Source: Epiperipatus broadwayi
Taxonomy: Eukaryota; Onychophora; Udeonychophora; Euonychophora; Peripatidae
DNA length: 64,000 nucleotides
Assembly: GCA_028023455.1 (NCBI GenBank)
Contig: JAQFVV010000030.1
Location: 452,501 to 516,500 of the forward strand
Reading direction: 5' to 3'
This document shows, piece after piece, positions 11,830-22,211 of the stretch; the first letter of the stretch is position 1, and each line of letters opens with the position of its first letter. The notes beneath the pieces were generated by a model that did no database searches, was not told the origin of the DNA, and worked only from the letters and a program-made list of their open reading frames with translations. A program made the translations under genes and the position numbers.

Positions 11830-14400
11830 TTCACCACACCAGGAAAATCAAAGAACCTAATGGCCTTCTAAATGACCTAACAGACATTAATATACAACTT
11901 CAAGCATCACAGCAAAATTTCACAAATACAGAAAAAAATATCTTTCTTAAAAATCTCTACAAAATCAAGCAAAACTCCCTTGCAGAATATATATCCATCA
12001 GAAGAGCCAAATGTTTCTTAGCACAACAACACTACTGGATGAGAGACTACCTCAGATGAGCACTGGGATACAATAAAAACAAATCACTCCCTTATCAATT
12101 AATACTAATGGAACCAATCTCATTGGCTTTCCAATGATGCAGCACATCGGCAAACAATTCTGCCAATTAATGCAAAAAGATGAAGCTCCTCCTATAAACA
12201 GCTGGTTGGATGCTGGTGACCCTGGAAAACATGGCATCACAGAAATCCAAATCAAAAAGAAGATAATATCTCTCCCTGATGGCATTCATCCTGGCCTTCA
12301 TGGCATCCCAAATTTCCTTCTCAAACGCCTCAGTCAATTCACTGTGCCAATTATTAAAAAAATGATTGATCACCTAGCCTCCGGCAACAGAAACATAACA
12401 GATCTTTACCCAGTGGACTTGTGCCTTTTATTAAAAAAGAAAAAAACACTAAATGACATTAACAGTATCCGGCCAATTTCCATGACCCAATTACTTATTA
12501 AGATAATTGAGACAGTCATTAAAGATCAAATCCAAACTCAAATTCATAGCCATATCTCATCAAACCAATACGGAAAAAAGGGATCATCAACCCCGCATGC
12601 CATGTCCAATGTAACTGCACTCTTCAATTACATCAGAGTTCATCGTAAATCAAAACCTATTGCTGTCCAGCTGGATATTGTGGCAGCATTTGATTCAGTC
12701 CAGATAAACATCCTCCTGGATATTCTGTTGGAATGCGACATTCCAGCTGGGATTGTTCAGATGGTCAGCAATCTGCTCAACAACAGAGAGATTTTTCTCT
12801 CTCTTGATGGCAAGATCACACCAGGCTTCAAGCCATACAAGTCAATCCCTCAATGATCTTCACTCAATGCCCTTTTCTTCACAGCATACATCAACCCTCT
12901 TCTGACGGATATAGAAAAAAACCTCCCTGAAATATTCCTTCCCTCTCTCAATAAAAACTTCAATGTATTTGCATATATAGATGACATCATGGTTGTCCTT
13001 CCCACCATTAAATATCTTCCCCATCTCATGAACATCTTGAACAGAAATACAGTGAAACTTGGCCTACAAATAAATTTTAACAAATCTTCCATCTGGAAGA
13101 CAATGTCTGGTAAACAAATTAACTCTCCCTTTTCTGCAAAACCCCAAAGATACCTAGGTTTCCCAATCTTCAAAACTCCAACTGCAATGGCAAGAGAGAT
13201 TCAAGATGCAATCATTCAATCAACTGAAGCCATCACCACTTCACTCTCTAGAGTATACCTTTCATTATATGAAAAGGTTGGCCTCCTCAACATGATCATA
13301 ATGCCAAAAATTTCATATTATCTTCCATTCGTAAAAATGTCTAAACAGTTTCAAAATAAAATTAACTGATTATGCACCAAACTTCTCTGGAGAGGAAGAA
13401 CAGTTGCCCATAACACTCTACATAATCTGACCCTCTCCTGTGGATACTCCTTATTAAAAAAATTACACCGACAGATTGTCCTCCACCCTCTTCTAGTTCA
13501 TGGATAGCATCCCTAATAGACCACCTACAACTCTACAACCCGATTATGCCCTTTAACCTTAATCAAAAAATCACCTTATGGGAAGCATTCAATATAATCA
13601 ACTATAATCAACAACCCATTAAAACCAGCCTAAAAGTAACCAACCGAAGACTCATTACTCACTTCAAAAGATGGAGTCTGGAACCCAAATCCCTTGACTT
13701 CATCATTAAAATAAATCTTAATGTGCTTCACACGAATTGATTTCTTTATCATCGAAGAAGTTTTACCAGCATTGACCCTATATGTGGTCTGTGTGCTCGT
13801 GAAGATGAAATCATAGACCATATTATACACTGGTGCCCAAAACTTAAAACACTGAAAGATATAATTATAATCAATTCCAACATAAGACCTGATATGATTT
13901 TCTCACTTGAAAATGCCATTCATAATGGATTTTTTTCAATAATAAGGCTTTCTACCTTTGTCCTTTATTCCATATGGATAGTGAGATGCAAAACTCTCAT
14001 GGAATTACCCCCATCACAAATCATACGATTGTTTTATCAAACACTCAAAAAAAATCAAGAAACGAGACCAGCACCTTGCCCCCAATAAAGTCTTTGATGA
14101 TACCTGGTCTTTACCTGCTCTGTCCTTTTCCTGATTATCAACTCCCACCTACCCAGCATTATAAAATAGGCAATTCCTAAAGAAAATATTCATGATATTA
14201 AAAATGCTAATACCATTAAACAAGTTCTTATAATCTCTTCAATATACCTAACCACATAAGAGTATAACAATTGTGCTCTCATAACATAAACTACCCAGAT
14301 GACAAATAGAACATTATATAATCATATTATTGTACAACTTATTCATTTATTTATCCTTTATTAGTATGTAATCACTATTTATTGTTAATAAAATTTTTGT
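11830..14400 (+). mobile_element. Degraded LINE (non-LTR retrotransposon), 5'-truncated
   Basis: The element preserves the linker upstream of the RT (from about 11845), the RT, the thumb and a C-terminal CCHC finger, then an untranslated tail that reaches about 14400. The AP endonuclease is missing, consistent with 5' truncation. It is related to the LINE at 59.4-63.2 kb: both share an RPISM-x-x-x-x-IKI-hE-h-VIKD block. The clade cannot be fixed from memory alone; the YLGFP thumb block and LWRG block are seen in several AP-endonuclease LINE clades. No clear poly(A) tail or target-site duplication was seen. Confidence 0.8.
11845..14088 (+). pseudogene. LINE ORF2 reverse transcriptase (nonsense and frameshift mutations)
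   Basis: The main frame runs from 12134 to 13369 with one in-frame TGA at 12855. In order it shows DGIHPGLHGIP, RPISM (about 12471), motif A QLDIVAAFDSV, motif B SIPQ-stop-SSL where the expected Gly (GGA) has become TGA, motif C FAYIDDIMVVL (about 12967-12999), and thumb YLGFPIF. After a TGA at 13367 the frame reads LCTKLLWRGR. A later frame (13546-14088, with one TGA at 13738) carries the C-terminal finger CGLC...DHIIHWC at about 13783-13836. A frameshift near 12130 joins the N-terminal linker, and another falls before 13546. The protein would copy LINE RNA at a nicked target, but it is inactive here. Because most of the frame survives, the insertion is only moderately old. Confidence 0.8.
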
Positions 14401-15908
14401 TGAAATGAACTTTTTATAATTAATCAATATTTTCAAAAAAAAGGCTATCTCTCTTCAAATTTTGTTATTGTTTTTATCGGTGCTAATTAGGATTAAAGTT
14501 TTTGCATTTTATTATATATATGCCTTTACTATGTCACATGATTTATATAGTGAATTAATATCAAATTATTATTTCTTTGCTTAATAAAAGCTGCATTGTT
14601 GTTGTTAGCTGAACATTTAAATTTTTTTTCTGCAGGATTTTTATTTCATGATTCCACATTAGTGTTATATATATATATACAGTAAAGTGCTGTTCACACA
14701 AAAAAGGAGAAAATAAATTTTTGGAGTAGAATAAATTGAATCCAAGATTTATGTAGTTTCTTAAGCCATCTACTAGAAATACATATGTTGTAATTCTTTT
14801 ATAGAAATCTTAGATAAAATTCAGTAACATTCACATTTTGTTTAAATATTATTATAGTAAGTAGTGATACTACTAAATTCTAAGTAAACAATCTTAATTT
14901 TATTTTGAAGTAATTTTAGATTGGTGCTAGATAAACGTGTGAAGATATTTCTTTCTTAGTAAATTTGACAGCAATTTTTGTTTATCATAATTCTGATCTC
15001 CATCGTATTCTGTAACAAAATACTGAATATTTTAAATTTTATAACTGGTAATTTTTTGTTAAATTTACTAGCAAATATTCAATACAGTATAATAAATACA
15101 AAAAATAAACAATATCTAAAACATTTTGTTTTTTTTAAATTTATTTTAAAAATTATATTTCATCTTCTTTCCTGTCAATAGTTTTTATTAGATTGAACTG
15201 AAAATGTTCAATTTTTTTGTGCATAATTAACTATATTTTATAACATTCATGATAAATAAATTACATTTATAAAATATCATGGTAAATAGTATAATTTTAA
15301 TATAAATTAAAATGATGGTTATTAGTAACTTTGGAAATGGTAATACTTATAAAATATTAATTTATTTCTTATTATAAATGTGACAAAATTTTTCATAGTT
15401 TTTAAGTTTAAAATGAATAAAATAAAATAATGATAAAATATAAAAACAAAATTAAAAAAAAAAACTAATAATATTTTAATTAATAGTTTTATGTTAAATA
15501 ACAAAATAATGTAATAATTTTTTAAAAATGGTTCTAAATGAAAAGTATAATCTTCTTTGTTTATTTTTTTTAATATAGCAAAGTTCTTGAACTTTTTTTT
15601 TTTTGGCTGAGACAATTTTATTTATGTTTGTGGTTGTTATTTTTTATAAATTTGGATTGTTTGAAGGTTTTGAGTTTTGTTATTATTATGTGTGAGTGTC
15701 TGGGGGAGGGATACAAATATATGAATAAATTTTTATCAAAAGTTTATTTGCATATAAAAATCTAACTCAATAATTGTCTGTAAGAGTATAATAAATCATG
15801 ATAAAAAGTTTTATTTTATTTTTATTTTTGTAGTTGTTTCTTTATTTTCTTTATATATATATCAAAATATTAATATATAACAAACTAACCAAAGGAAATA
15901 CACATAAA
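14401..15908. other. AT-rich DNA without recognised genes
   Basis: No supported gene was found. The 97-codon minus-strand frame at 15615-15322 is a Lys/Phe/Ile/Leu-rich chance frame. Short AT runs occur at about 14671-14682 and 15854-15862. Confidence 0.45.
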
Positions 15909-15951
15909 AACAAAAAAAAAAAGTCTTATAAATCCAATAAATAATATTATA

Positions 15952-15979
15952 TTTCAACCAGAGGACTGGTTTTCATCAG
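15952..15979 (-). ncRNA. Hammerhead ribozyme-like core, left palindrome arm
   Basis: Mirror copy of the motif at 17261-17288, read on the minus strand: CTGATGA, one extra A, stem AACCAG, loop TCCT, stem CTGGTT, then GAAA. The conserved core is perfect and stem II has six pairs. I could not find convincing stems I and III, so self-cleavage is uncertain. Confidence 0.5.
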
Positions 15980-17260
15980 AAAGAAAAAAAATACACAGTA
16001 AAATGGCGATAATCAAAAATTACAGATTTGGTAAAAGATTAAAAATTTAACAAAACCCCCCTGATTGGTCACAAAATCTAACACAGAATATCTATCCAAT
16101 CAATGACAAAATTCAAACAAAAAAATAACTACATTCCCTCTTAATCAAGCTTAAATTCTATTTAAATTAAAATAAATATAAAAATAAAAAATCCAAAATT
16201 AAAAATTAAAATATACATATGTGCATACATAGAAAAATTAAACTATGCTCACATACAAAAAATAGCTGTGCTCACATTAATATTCATTAAAAACTAAAAT
16301 ACTTATACATTTTAATCAAAAATTATAGTTAGTGCAAAGTACAATAATTTATAACTAATTATTTATCTATAAACCAATTAAACACAGATATTAAACATCC
16401 ATATAACCAATCTTTACATAAAAAACCTCATATAAGAAAATTTTCACATAAAAAACACACATATAGAAATCATTTAGGAGACCAGGTAACCCAGAGATGT
16501 AATAGTTCCAGTGTTCAAATTCCCAGAGATGTAATAGTTCCAGTGTTCAAATTCAATCCACATGGATTGAATTTGAACACTGGAACTATTACATCTCTGG
16601 GTTACCTGGTCTCCTAAATGATTTCTATATGTGTGTTTTTTATGTGAAAATTTTCTTATATGAGGTTTTTTATGTAAAGATTGGTTATATGGATGTTTAA
16701 TATCTGTGTTTAATTGAATTTGAACACTGGAACTATTACATCTCTGGGTTACCTGGTCTCCTAAATGATTTCTATATGTGTGTTTTTTATGTGAAAATTT
16801 TCTTATATGAGATTTTTTATGTAAAGATTGGTTATATGGATGTTTAATATCTGTGTTTAATTGGTTTATAGATAAATAATTAGTTATAAATTATTGTACT
16901 TTGCACTAACTATAATTTTTGATTAAAATGTATAAATATTTTAGTTTTTAATGAATATTAATGTGAGCACAGCTATTTTTTGTATATGAGCATAGTTTAA
17001 TTTTTCTATGTATGCACATATGTATATTTTAATTTTTAATTTTGGATTTTTTATTTTTATATTTATTTTAATTTAAATAGAATTTAAGCTTGATTAGGAG
17101 GGAATGTAGTTTTTTTTTTTTTTTTGAATTTTGTCATTGATTGGGTAGATATTCTGTGTTGGATTTTGTGACCAATCAGGGGGGTTTTGTTAAATTTTTA
17201 ATCTTTTACCAAATCTGTAATTTTTGATTATCGCCATTTTACTGTGTATTTTTTTTCTTT

Positions 17261-17288
17261 CTGATGAAAACCAGTCCTCTGGTTGAAA
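17261..17288 (+). ncRNA. Hammerhead ribozyme-like core, right palindrome arm
   Basis: CTGATGA (17261-17267) is followed by an extra A, stem AACCAG, a TCCT tetraloop, stem CTGGTT and GAAA (17285-17288). This is the order of a hammerhead's conserved core and stem II. PLEs and related retroelements are known to carry minimal hammerheads. The bases after GAAA (TATAATATTAT) could form a very short stem III, but stem I pairing with the pyrimidine-rich 5' flank looks poor. It is therefore either a decayed ribozyme or one with an unusual context. Confidence 0.5.
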
Positions 17289-17341
17289 TATAATATTATT
17301 TATTGGATTTATAAGTCTTTTTTGTTTATATATATATATAT

Positions 17342-18386
17342 AAATTCCAACCAGTAACCACCTAAACATTCACAGTAAAATATAGTAATCAATATCTCTC
17401 ACTGCTGTCAAGGGCAACCTTCACACCTTTTAATAGCAGAATAAAAATCCATTCTTACTAATGGTCCATTGAATATATATGGACACTTAAAGATTGCAAC
17501 TTGACTACATTAAATTACTATATTATATACTAATAAGTTTTGACTACGGAGTATGAAATATTGATACATTGAAGTTTAAATAAACCTCTTTAAACATGAA
17601 ATAAATGTCATTGTAATGCAAACTAATAAATAGTCAATTAACATTACAAACTGCAATACTTTTTAAATTGCCCATGTATTATTTAGAAATAATAAGCGAA
17701 ATAGTGCCTAAAGCTAATCTGGGATAATGATATAATTAAATTCCAACCAGTAACCACCTAAACATTCACAGTAAAATATAGAAATCAATATCTCTCACTG
17801 CTATCAAGGCAACCTTCACACCTTTTAATAGTAACAATGGAAATTCTTTCTTGCTAATGGTTAATTGAATATATATGGACTCTTAAAGATTGCAACTTGA
17901 CTACAGAGTATGAAATATTGATACATTGAAGTTTAAATAAACCTCTTTAAACATGAAATAAACATGTCACTGTAATACAGGCAAATAAATAGTCAATTAA
18001 CATTACAAACTGCAATTTAATTATATCATTTAATTATATCATTATCCCAGATTAGCTTTAGGCACTATTTCGCTTATTATTTCTAAATAATACATGGGCA
18101 ATTGAAAAGTATTGCAGTTTGTAATGTTAATTGACTATTTATTAGTTTGCATTACAGTGACATGTTTATTTCATGTTTAAAGAGGTTTATTTAAACTTCA
18201 ATGTATCAATATTTCATACTCTGTAGTCAAGTTGCAATCTTTAAGTGTCCATATATATTCAATGGACCATTAGTAAGAATGGATTTCCATTCTTGCTATT
18301 AAAAGGTGTGAATGTTGCCTTGACAGCAGTGAGAGATATTGATTACTATGTTTTACTGTGAATGTTTAGGTGGTTACTCATTGCAA

Positions 18387-18389
<3 letters not shown>
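17342..18389. repeat. Three-copy noncoding unit: direct, direct, inverted
   Basis: Copy 1 is about 17342-17737. Copy 2 (about 17739-18016) repeats its first three quarters in the same direction. Copy 3 (about 18028-18389) is the reverse complement of the full unit. Shared landmarks are AACCAGTAACCACCTAAAC, CTTAAAGATTGCAACTTGAC and CCCAGATTAGCTTTAGGCAC (read in the inverted copy). Copies differ by small indels and substitutions. The cluster ends at an AT microsatellite that abuts a PLE coding fragment, and it begins right after the 1.4-kb palindrome. It may be the terminal repeat region of a PLE, but no hammerhead core is visible in it. Confidence 0.8.

Positions 18390-18463
<74 letters not shown>
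18390..18463. repeat. (AT)n microsatellite
   Basis: A pure alternating AT tract of about 74 bases separates the triple noncoding unit from the PLE coding fragment. It marks the exact 5' truncation point of that fragment, as the AT array at 5096 does for the other family-2 copy. Confidence 0.95.
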
Positions 18464-18466
<3 letters not shown>

Positions 18467-18473
18467 TTTAGAT

Positions 18474-19243
18474 TTAAATGTTGAGAAGGTTAATGATGTT
18501 TTGTTTTGTAGTCATTTTATAAAACCTAAAAATTTGAGAAATATGATTAGGCCTGATAGTTATCAGCCTTTTATACATAAAAAAATGTCTTTGTTGAATT
18601 TTTGTTGTCGGAATAGAAGGCTTAATAATTTTAATAATGATGCTGATATTCAAAAAAGTCAATTTGCTGCTGAATATGTAGAATTGGGTTATAGTCATGA
18701 TTTTATTAAAAAGTGGTATTTAATAATAATGTTTATAGTCGTGATTTGGATGATAAGAATTTTGTTGGTAAGGATGATGATTATATGTCTTTACCATTTA
18801 AAGCATCAATTTATAATTTGGTTTATAGGAATAGTCATTTGTTAGGTGGAAAGAAGGTTGCATGGAGGAAAGGTTCTGATTTGAATTCATTACTTAATGG
18901 TTCAAAGCAGTCTATTGATAGTAGGTCTATTCCTGGTATTGTTTATAAAATTCCATGTAGTTGTGGTAAATTTTATGTAGGCCAGAGTAAATTTAGCCTT
19001 AATGAAAGGGTTAAGGTTCATATAAGTAGAGTTAAACATAGGTATCTTAACTCAGCTTTATATATTCATGAATTGAATACAGGTCATAGAATATTGTTTG
19101 ACAATGCTTCAGTTATTTTTTATGAAAAGAATGAGTTAAAAAGAAGAATAAAGAAGACTTTGATGATAAAACTCCTTGATTCTGAGGCTATCAATCTTAT
19201 GAAGACTTCTTTTGATATTAAGGGAAGGTGGAGTTTGAAATGA
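18474..19243 (+). pseudogene. PLE C-terminal region with GIY-YIG endonuclease (one frameshift)
   Basis: The first frame (to about 18712) carries the connector after the RT, ending YVELGYSHDFIKK. A one-base shift then leads into FNNNVYSRDLDDKNFVGKDD and YMSLPFKASIYNLVYRNSH. The GIY-YIG domain follows: IPGIVYKIPCSCGKFYVGQS, with the CxxC between the two halves, the Arg segment LNERVKVH, NTGH, and the Glu in DSEAINLM, ending at a TGA at 19241-19243. Compared with the copy at 4.5-5.1 kb it is better preserved, with a single frameshift. It would nick target DNA for element insertion, but without an RT it is a relic. Confidence 0.8.
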
Positions 19244-19265
19244 ATTATGGGAAGATTTGTTTGTT

Positions 19266-19299
<34 letters not shown>

Positions 19300-19317
19300 T
19301 TCCTTTAGGTTGATTTT

Positions 19318-19351
19318 CACTTGAGAAGGTCTATTTGTAGTAGATGAAACC
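19318..19351 (+). ncRNA. Decayed hammerhead-like motif in PLE 3' tail, copy 2
   Basis: CACTTGAGAAGGT, stem CTAT, loop TTGTA, stem GTAG, then ATGAAACC. Relative to the copy at 4420-4451, the third pair changes from G-C to A-T and the fourth from C-G to T-G, so pairing is kept although the sequence has changed. GAAAC follows, as in a hammerhead, but the CTGATGA box is degraded. Confidence 0.4.
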
Positions 19352-19418
19352 ATGGTTGTGTAAGGATTTTGGTAAAATTTTGAATTTAATCTAGTACTGT
19401 ATTGTTTTATGGTTTTTC

Positions 19419-19421
<3 letters not shown>

Positions 19422-19464
<43 letters not shown>

Positions 19465-19504
19465 TTTTTTCATTTATATATATGTGTGTGTGTGTGTGTG
19501 TGTA
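19422..19504. repeat. (AT)n and (TG)n microsatellites
   Basis: An AT tract at about 19422-19462 is followed by a repeat of the phrase TTTTTCATTTATATATAT and a (TG)n tract at about 19482-19504. It lies at the 3' border of PLE copy 2. Confidence 0.9.
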
Positions 19505-20109
19505 ATTTTTCATTCCCTAGTTATAAGAGAAATAAAAACTATTGATTTATACATGCAGAATATTTTTTCTATATATATGTCATTCTAATCATTATGAATA
19601 CAGAGCTTGGTCACCTCTCCACATTTAATCCAGTTTCTACAACTCATAGTTTCCTTTTTCCACATTATTTCAGCAATCTTTCTTATCCTATCCATCCATT
19701 TCAGGATAATTTCATTCTAGATCTTTTTTCATAATTTCTTGATAACCAGATTAAGCTTTAATCATCAATACATAGTTATCTTTTTTACTAACAAATCCAG
19801 TCTAATTCCATGTCAGTTTTTATATTCTTTCAATAATATCCGTAATAATCGCTTGCATTCTCATTCACATATTTAACTTTCAATTCATTCTCAATGTTTC
19901 TAGTATATATCACATTGTGTGGTATGAAGTCACTTTTTTTGCTATTATGATAATCATCTAAATCTTAGATACATTTATAAAAACTAAAAATATGCATTTA
20001 ATAAAACTGTTCCTTTTAAAACACATCGACATATTTTCTCTAAAAATAGATTGTTTTTTTATAAAAGCACTCAAATCAAATGCAATTATGATCAATTTTA
20101 TACATTACA

Positions 20110-20171
<62 letters not shown>

Positions 20172-20336
20172 CTGTAAGAGTTGCAAATCTTAATTTCTTT
20201 TAATGCATGATTATCATTTGTATTTTATTCTTTAGTGATAAACCAATAAATATTGCCTTAGTATTATTAAATTTATCTAAATATTCTCATTTTTATTTGA
20301 TAACTATATTTTCTGGAGTTCTAAAGCAGTGGTAGT
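19505..20336. other. AT-rich DNA with (AT)n array, no gene
   Basis: No supported gene. A long AT microsatellite occupies about 20111-20168, and the frame running into it is a chance frame. Confidence 0.5.
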
Positions 20337-22160
20337 CAACCTAGTCCTGACTACCCACTAGTGCGCATTCAGGCCTTCATGGTGAATGGTAGAGGTTTTG
20401 TGATATTGAAACACTTTTTTTTTAAATTTAATTGACTTTTTAAAAAAAAAATCATAGCATTATATAAAAAACATTTTCATTATGTTTTCATAAAATTTCC
20501 CGTGACAATTTAAATTTCTGAAAACATATTATTCGAATCTCCCATGAACATACGTTTAGTTCATGTTACATAAAGAAATTAAATGGAGCTATAGTGTGAC
20601 CCCTAACAAAACAGCCTTGTTCCAGAATAACTTGTGCATCCCCCTTCCCCTAAAACCCAATCCACGATGTGCAAGAAGCATGCACAAATGATGATTTATG
20701 ACAAAGGCTCTTTTATTCGCAGTCACATTGGTCAGTATGCAGTTAGATTTGTGAGAGTGAGCATGTGTCTACATCTTCAAACAAATTATTATGAAATATT
20801 GTGAGCCCATGTCACAAAAAGAAAAAGAAATATGTTCATGGCTATTTATCAGAGTATTTAAAGATGGATTTCATAGAATCTGTTGTAAATAAACAACATC
20901 CAATGTGTTTATTGTGACATAAAACATTATCCAATGAGGCAATGAAGCCAAGGCAATTGCAAGAACATCTTGCTACAAAGCATCCAAATGATAAGGACAA
21001 TCCCATTGAATATTTTCAGGAAATATAGAAAAAATTCAAATTTGTTCAATAATCATTGCATTATTTAAGAAGCAACATGCAGTGAATGATTATAAATTAA
21101 TTGCCTCATCATATTTCACAATTAATTGCAAAAAGTGGTAAAAGCTATAATATTGTAGAAACTGTAATAATATCCCCTATAAAAGAATTTATCTCAACAG
21201 TAATGCATCAAGATATACTTAAAATTTTAAAAACATTGCCCTTAAGTGATAGCATAGTAAAGCAATGAATTGAAGAAATGGCAGTTAATGTTGGAAAAAA
21301 ACTTATAAGTATTCTCCAAAACTTTTCATATTCCAAGCAATTGGATGAGTCTACCATTGAAGATAATGATGTTTTATTGATGTCATGTGTGTGTTATTTT
21401 GATGACAACAATAAATTACGAGAAAAAAATCTATTCACAATAAATTTTATTACAGATACAAAAGGATTGTCTACATTTAATACTGTAAAATCATACTTTA
21501 CAAAAAATAATATCCCTTTGAATAATATTATTATATGTACTCCTGACAGAGCACCATCATTGATAGACCACTATCATGGATTTGTTGCTTATTTGAAGGA
21601 AGAAGTGCTAAATGTTTCAGCCAAATGTTTTATGTATTCATTGTGTGGTGCACAGGCAATATCTTATAGGAAAACATCTAAGTACAAATCCCTATTCATC
21701 ATTAACTATAATAATTCAAGTTGTAAAAAAGATCAAGTACAATGCAGAAAATGATAGAATGTTTCAACAGCTTTTCCAGTATAATATTGAAGATTTTAAT
21801 ATGTTACTTTTGCATACAGAAGTTTGGTGGCTGTCAAAGGCACATCTTTGGCTTGTTTTGTAGCATTAAATAATAGTCTCATACATTTTTTTGAAAGTAA
21901 TTATGAGACCAATCTGTGTCAACAGTTAGAAACAGTAAAGAATGATGCCTTTTATTTGGCAGATATTTTCAAGAGATTTAATGATGTCAATTTGCAGTTT
22001 CAAAAAACTAATAAAACTCTTATAGGTTGCCAAAGTATTGTGTCATTATTTATTGAAAAACTTGAACTACTTCATTATAATCTATTGAAGAGAGAGTACC
22101 ATCTTATATTAAATCATTATTTGAAATATTTATTTTTGAACTGGGATTGATGATGATATT
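20337..22160 (+). mobile_element. hAT-superfamily DNA transposon, 3'-truncated relic
   Basis: The left end begins CAGTGGTAGTCAACCTAGTC at 20337, which resembles the CAGTGGT...CAACC terminal inverted repeats of hAT elements, and the next bases (TGACTACC) form a subterminal hairpin with GGTAGTCA. The eight bases before it (TTCTAAAG, 20329-20336) could be the target duplication. No matching right-hand terminal repeat or TTCTAAAG was found before the dispersed repeat copy B starts at about 22212, so the 3' end is lost. The transposase relic lies inside. Confidence 0.7.
20809..22150 (+). pseudogene. hAT transposase, ZBED5/SCAND3 type, multiply mutated
   Basis: From about 20822 one reading frame runs, with about six in-frame stops, to 21754. 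It starts with a BED-type finger: KKYVHGYLSEYLKMDFIES, PMCLL then TGA where the second Cys is expected, and NEAMKPRQLQEHLATKHP. The catalytic region follows: KQLDEST (about 21338), CTPDRAPSLID corresponding to the usual CTDGAPSM, and a Cys/His segment. Two frameshifts (near 21700 and 21830) are needed to reach LLLHTEVWWLSK, matching the LLHTEVRWLSRG block of this family, and FVALNNSLIHFFES. The stops are TAA, TAG and TGA. The family includes domesticated host genes, but the mutation load here means a dead copy. Confidence 0.85.
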
Positions 22161-22211
22161 CTATCACTGTAGGTTCACTCCATCTTCTGTATATACCCAT
22201 CCCATTATAAT

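Larger units (their letters stand above)
15909..17329. repeat. 1.4-kb palindrome with tandem-duplicated core
   Basis: The left arm (about 15909-16560) is the reverse complement of the right arm (about 16563-17329), meeting at 16561-16562 with almost no spacer. The right arm contains a tandem duplication of about 148 bases (16563-16712 and 16713-16860), and the left arm has a 33-base tandem duplication at its inner end (around 16489-16555). By eye arm identity is very high, with scattered substitutions such as GAGG/GAGA. Each arm ends with a hammerhead-like core pointing outward. No protein is encoded. Direct plus inverted partial copies of a noncoding unit are characteristic of PLE termini, so I read this as a decapitated PLE end cluster. 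A foldback transposon is the alternative. Confidence 0.85.
18464..19420 (+). mobile_element. PLE family 2, 3' fragment, copy 2
   Basis: This is the C-terminal coding region, an AT tract (19268-19296), and a 3' tail beginning TTGATTTTCACTTGAGAAGG. It is collinear with the minus-strand fragment at 4315-5098, including the AT tract between stop codon and tail and the hairpin motif in the tail. The RT domain is absent. It is bordered by AT arrays at 18390-18463 and 19422-19462. Confidence 0.75.

Noticed and set aside
12855-13740. Reassigned genetic code with TGA read as an amino acid
   Set aside because: All LINE stops here are TGA, but the one in motif B stands for Gly, not Trp, and other relics in the window contain TAA, TAG and TGA stops. 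Ordinary decay explains it.
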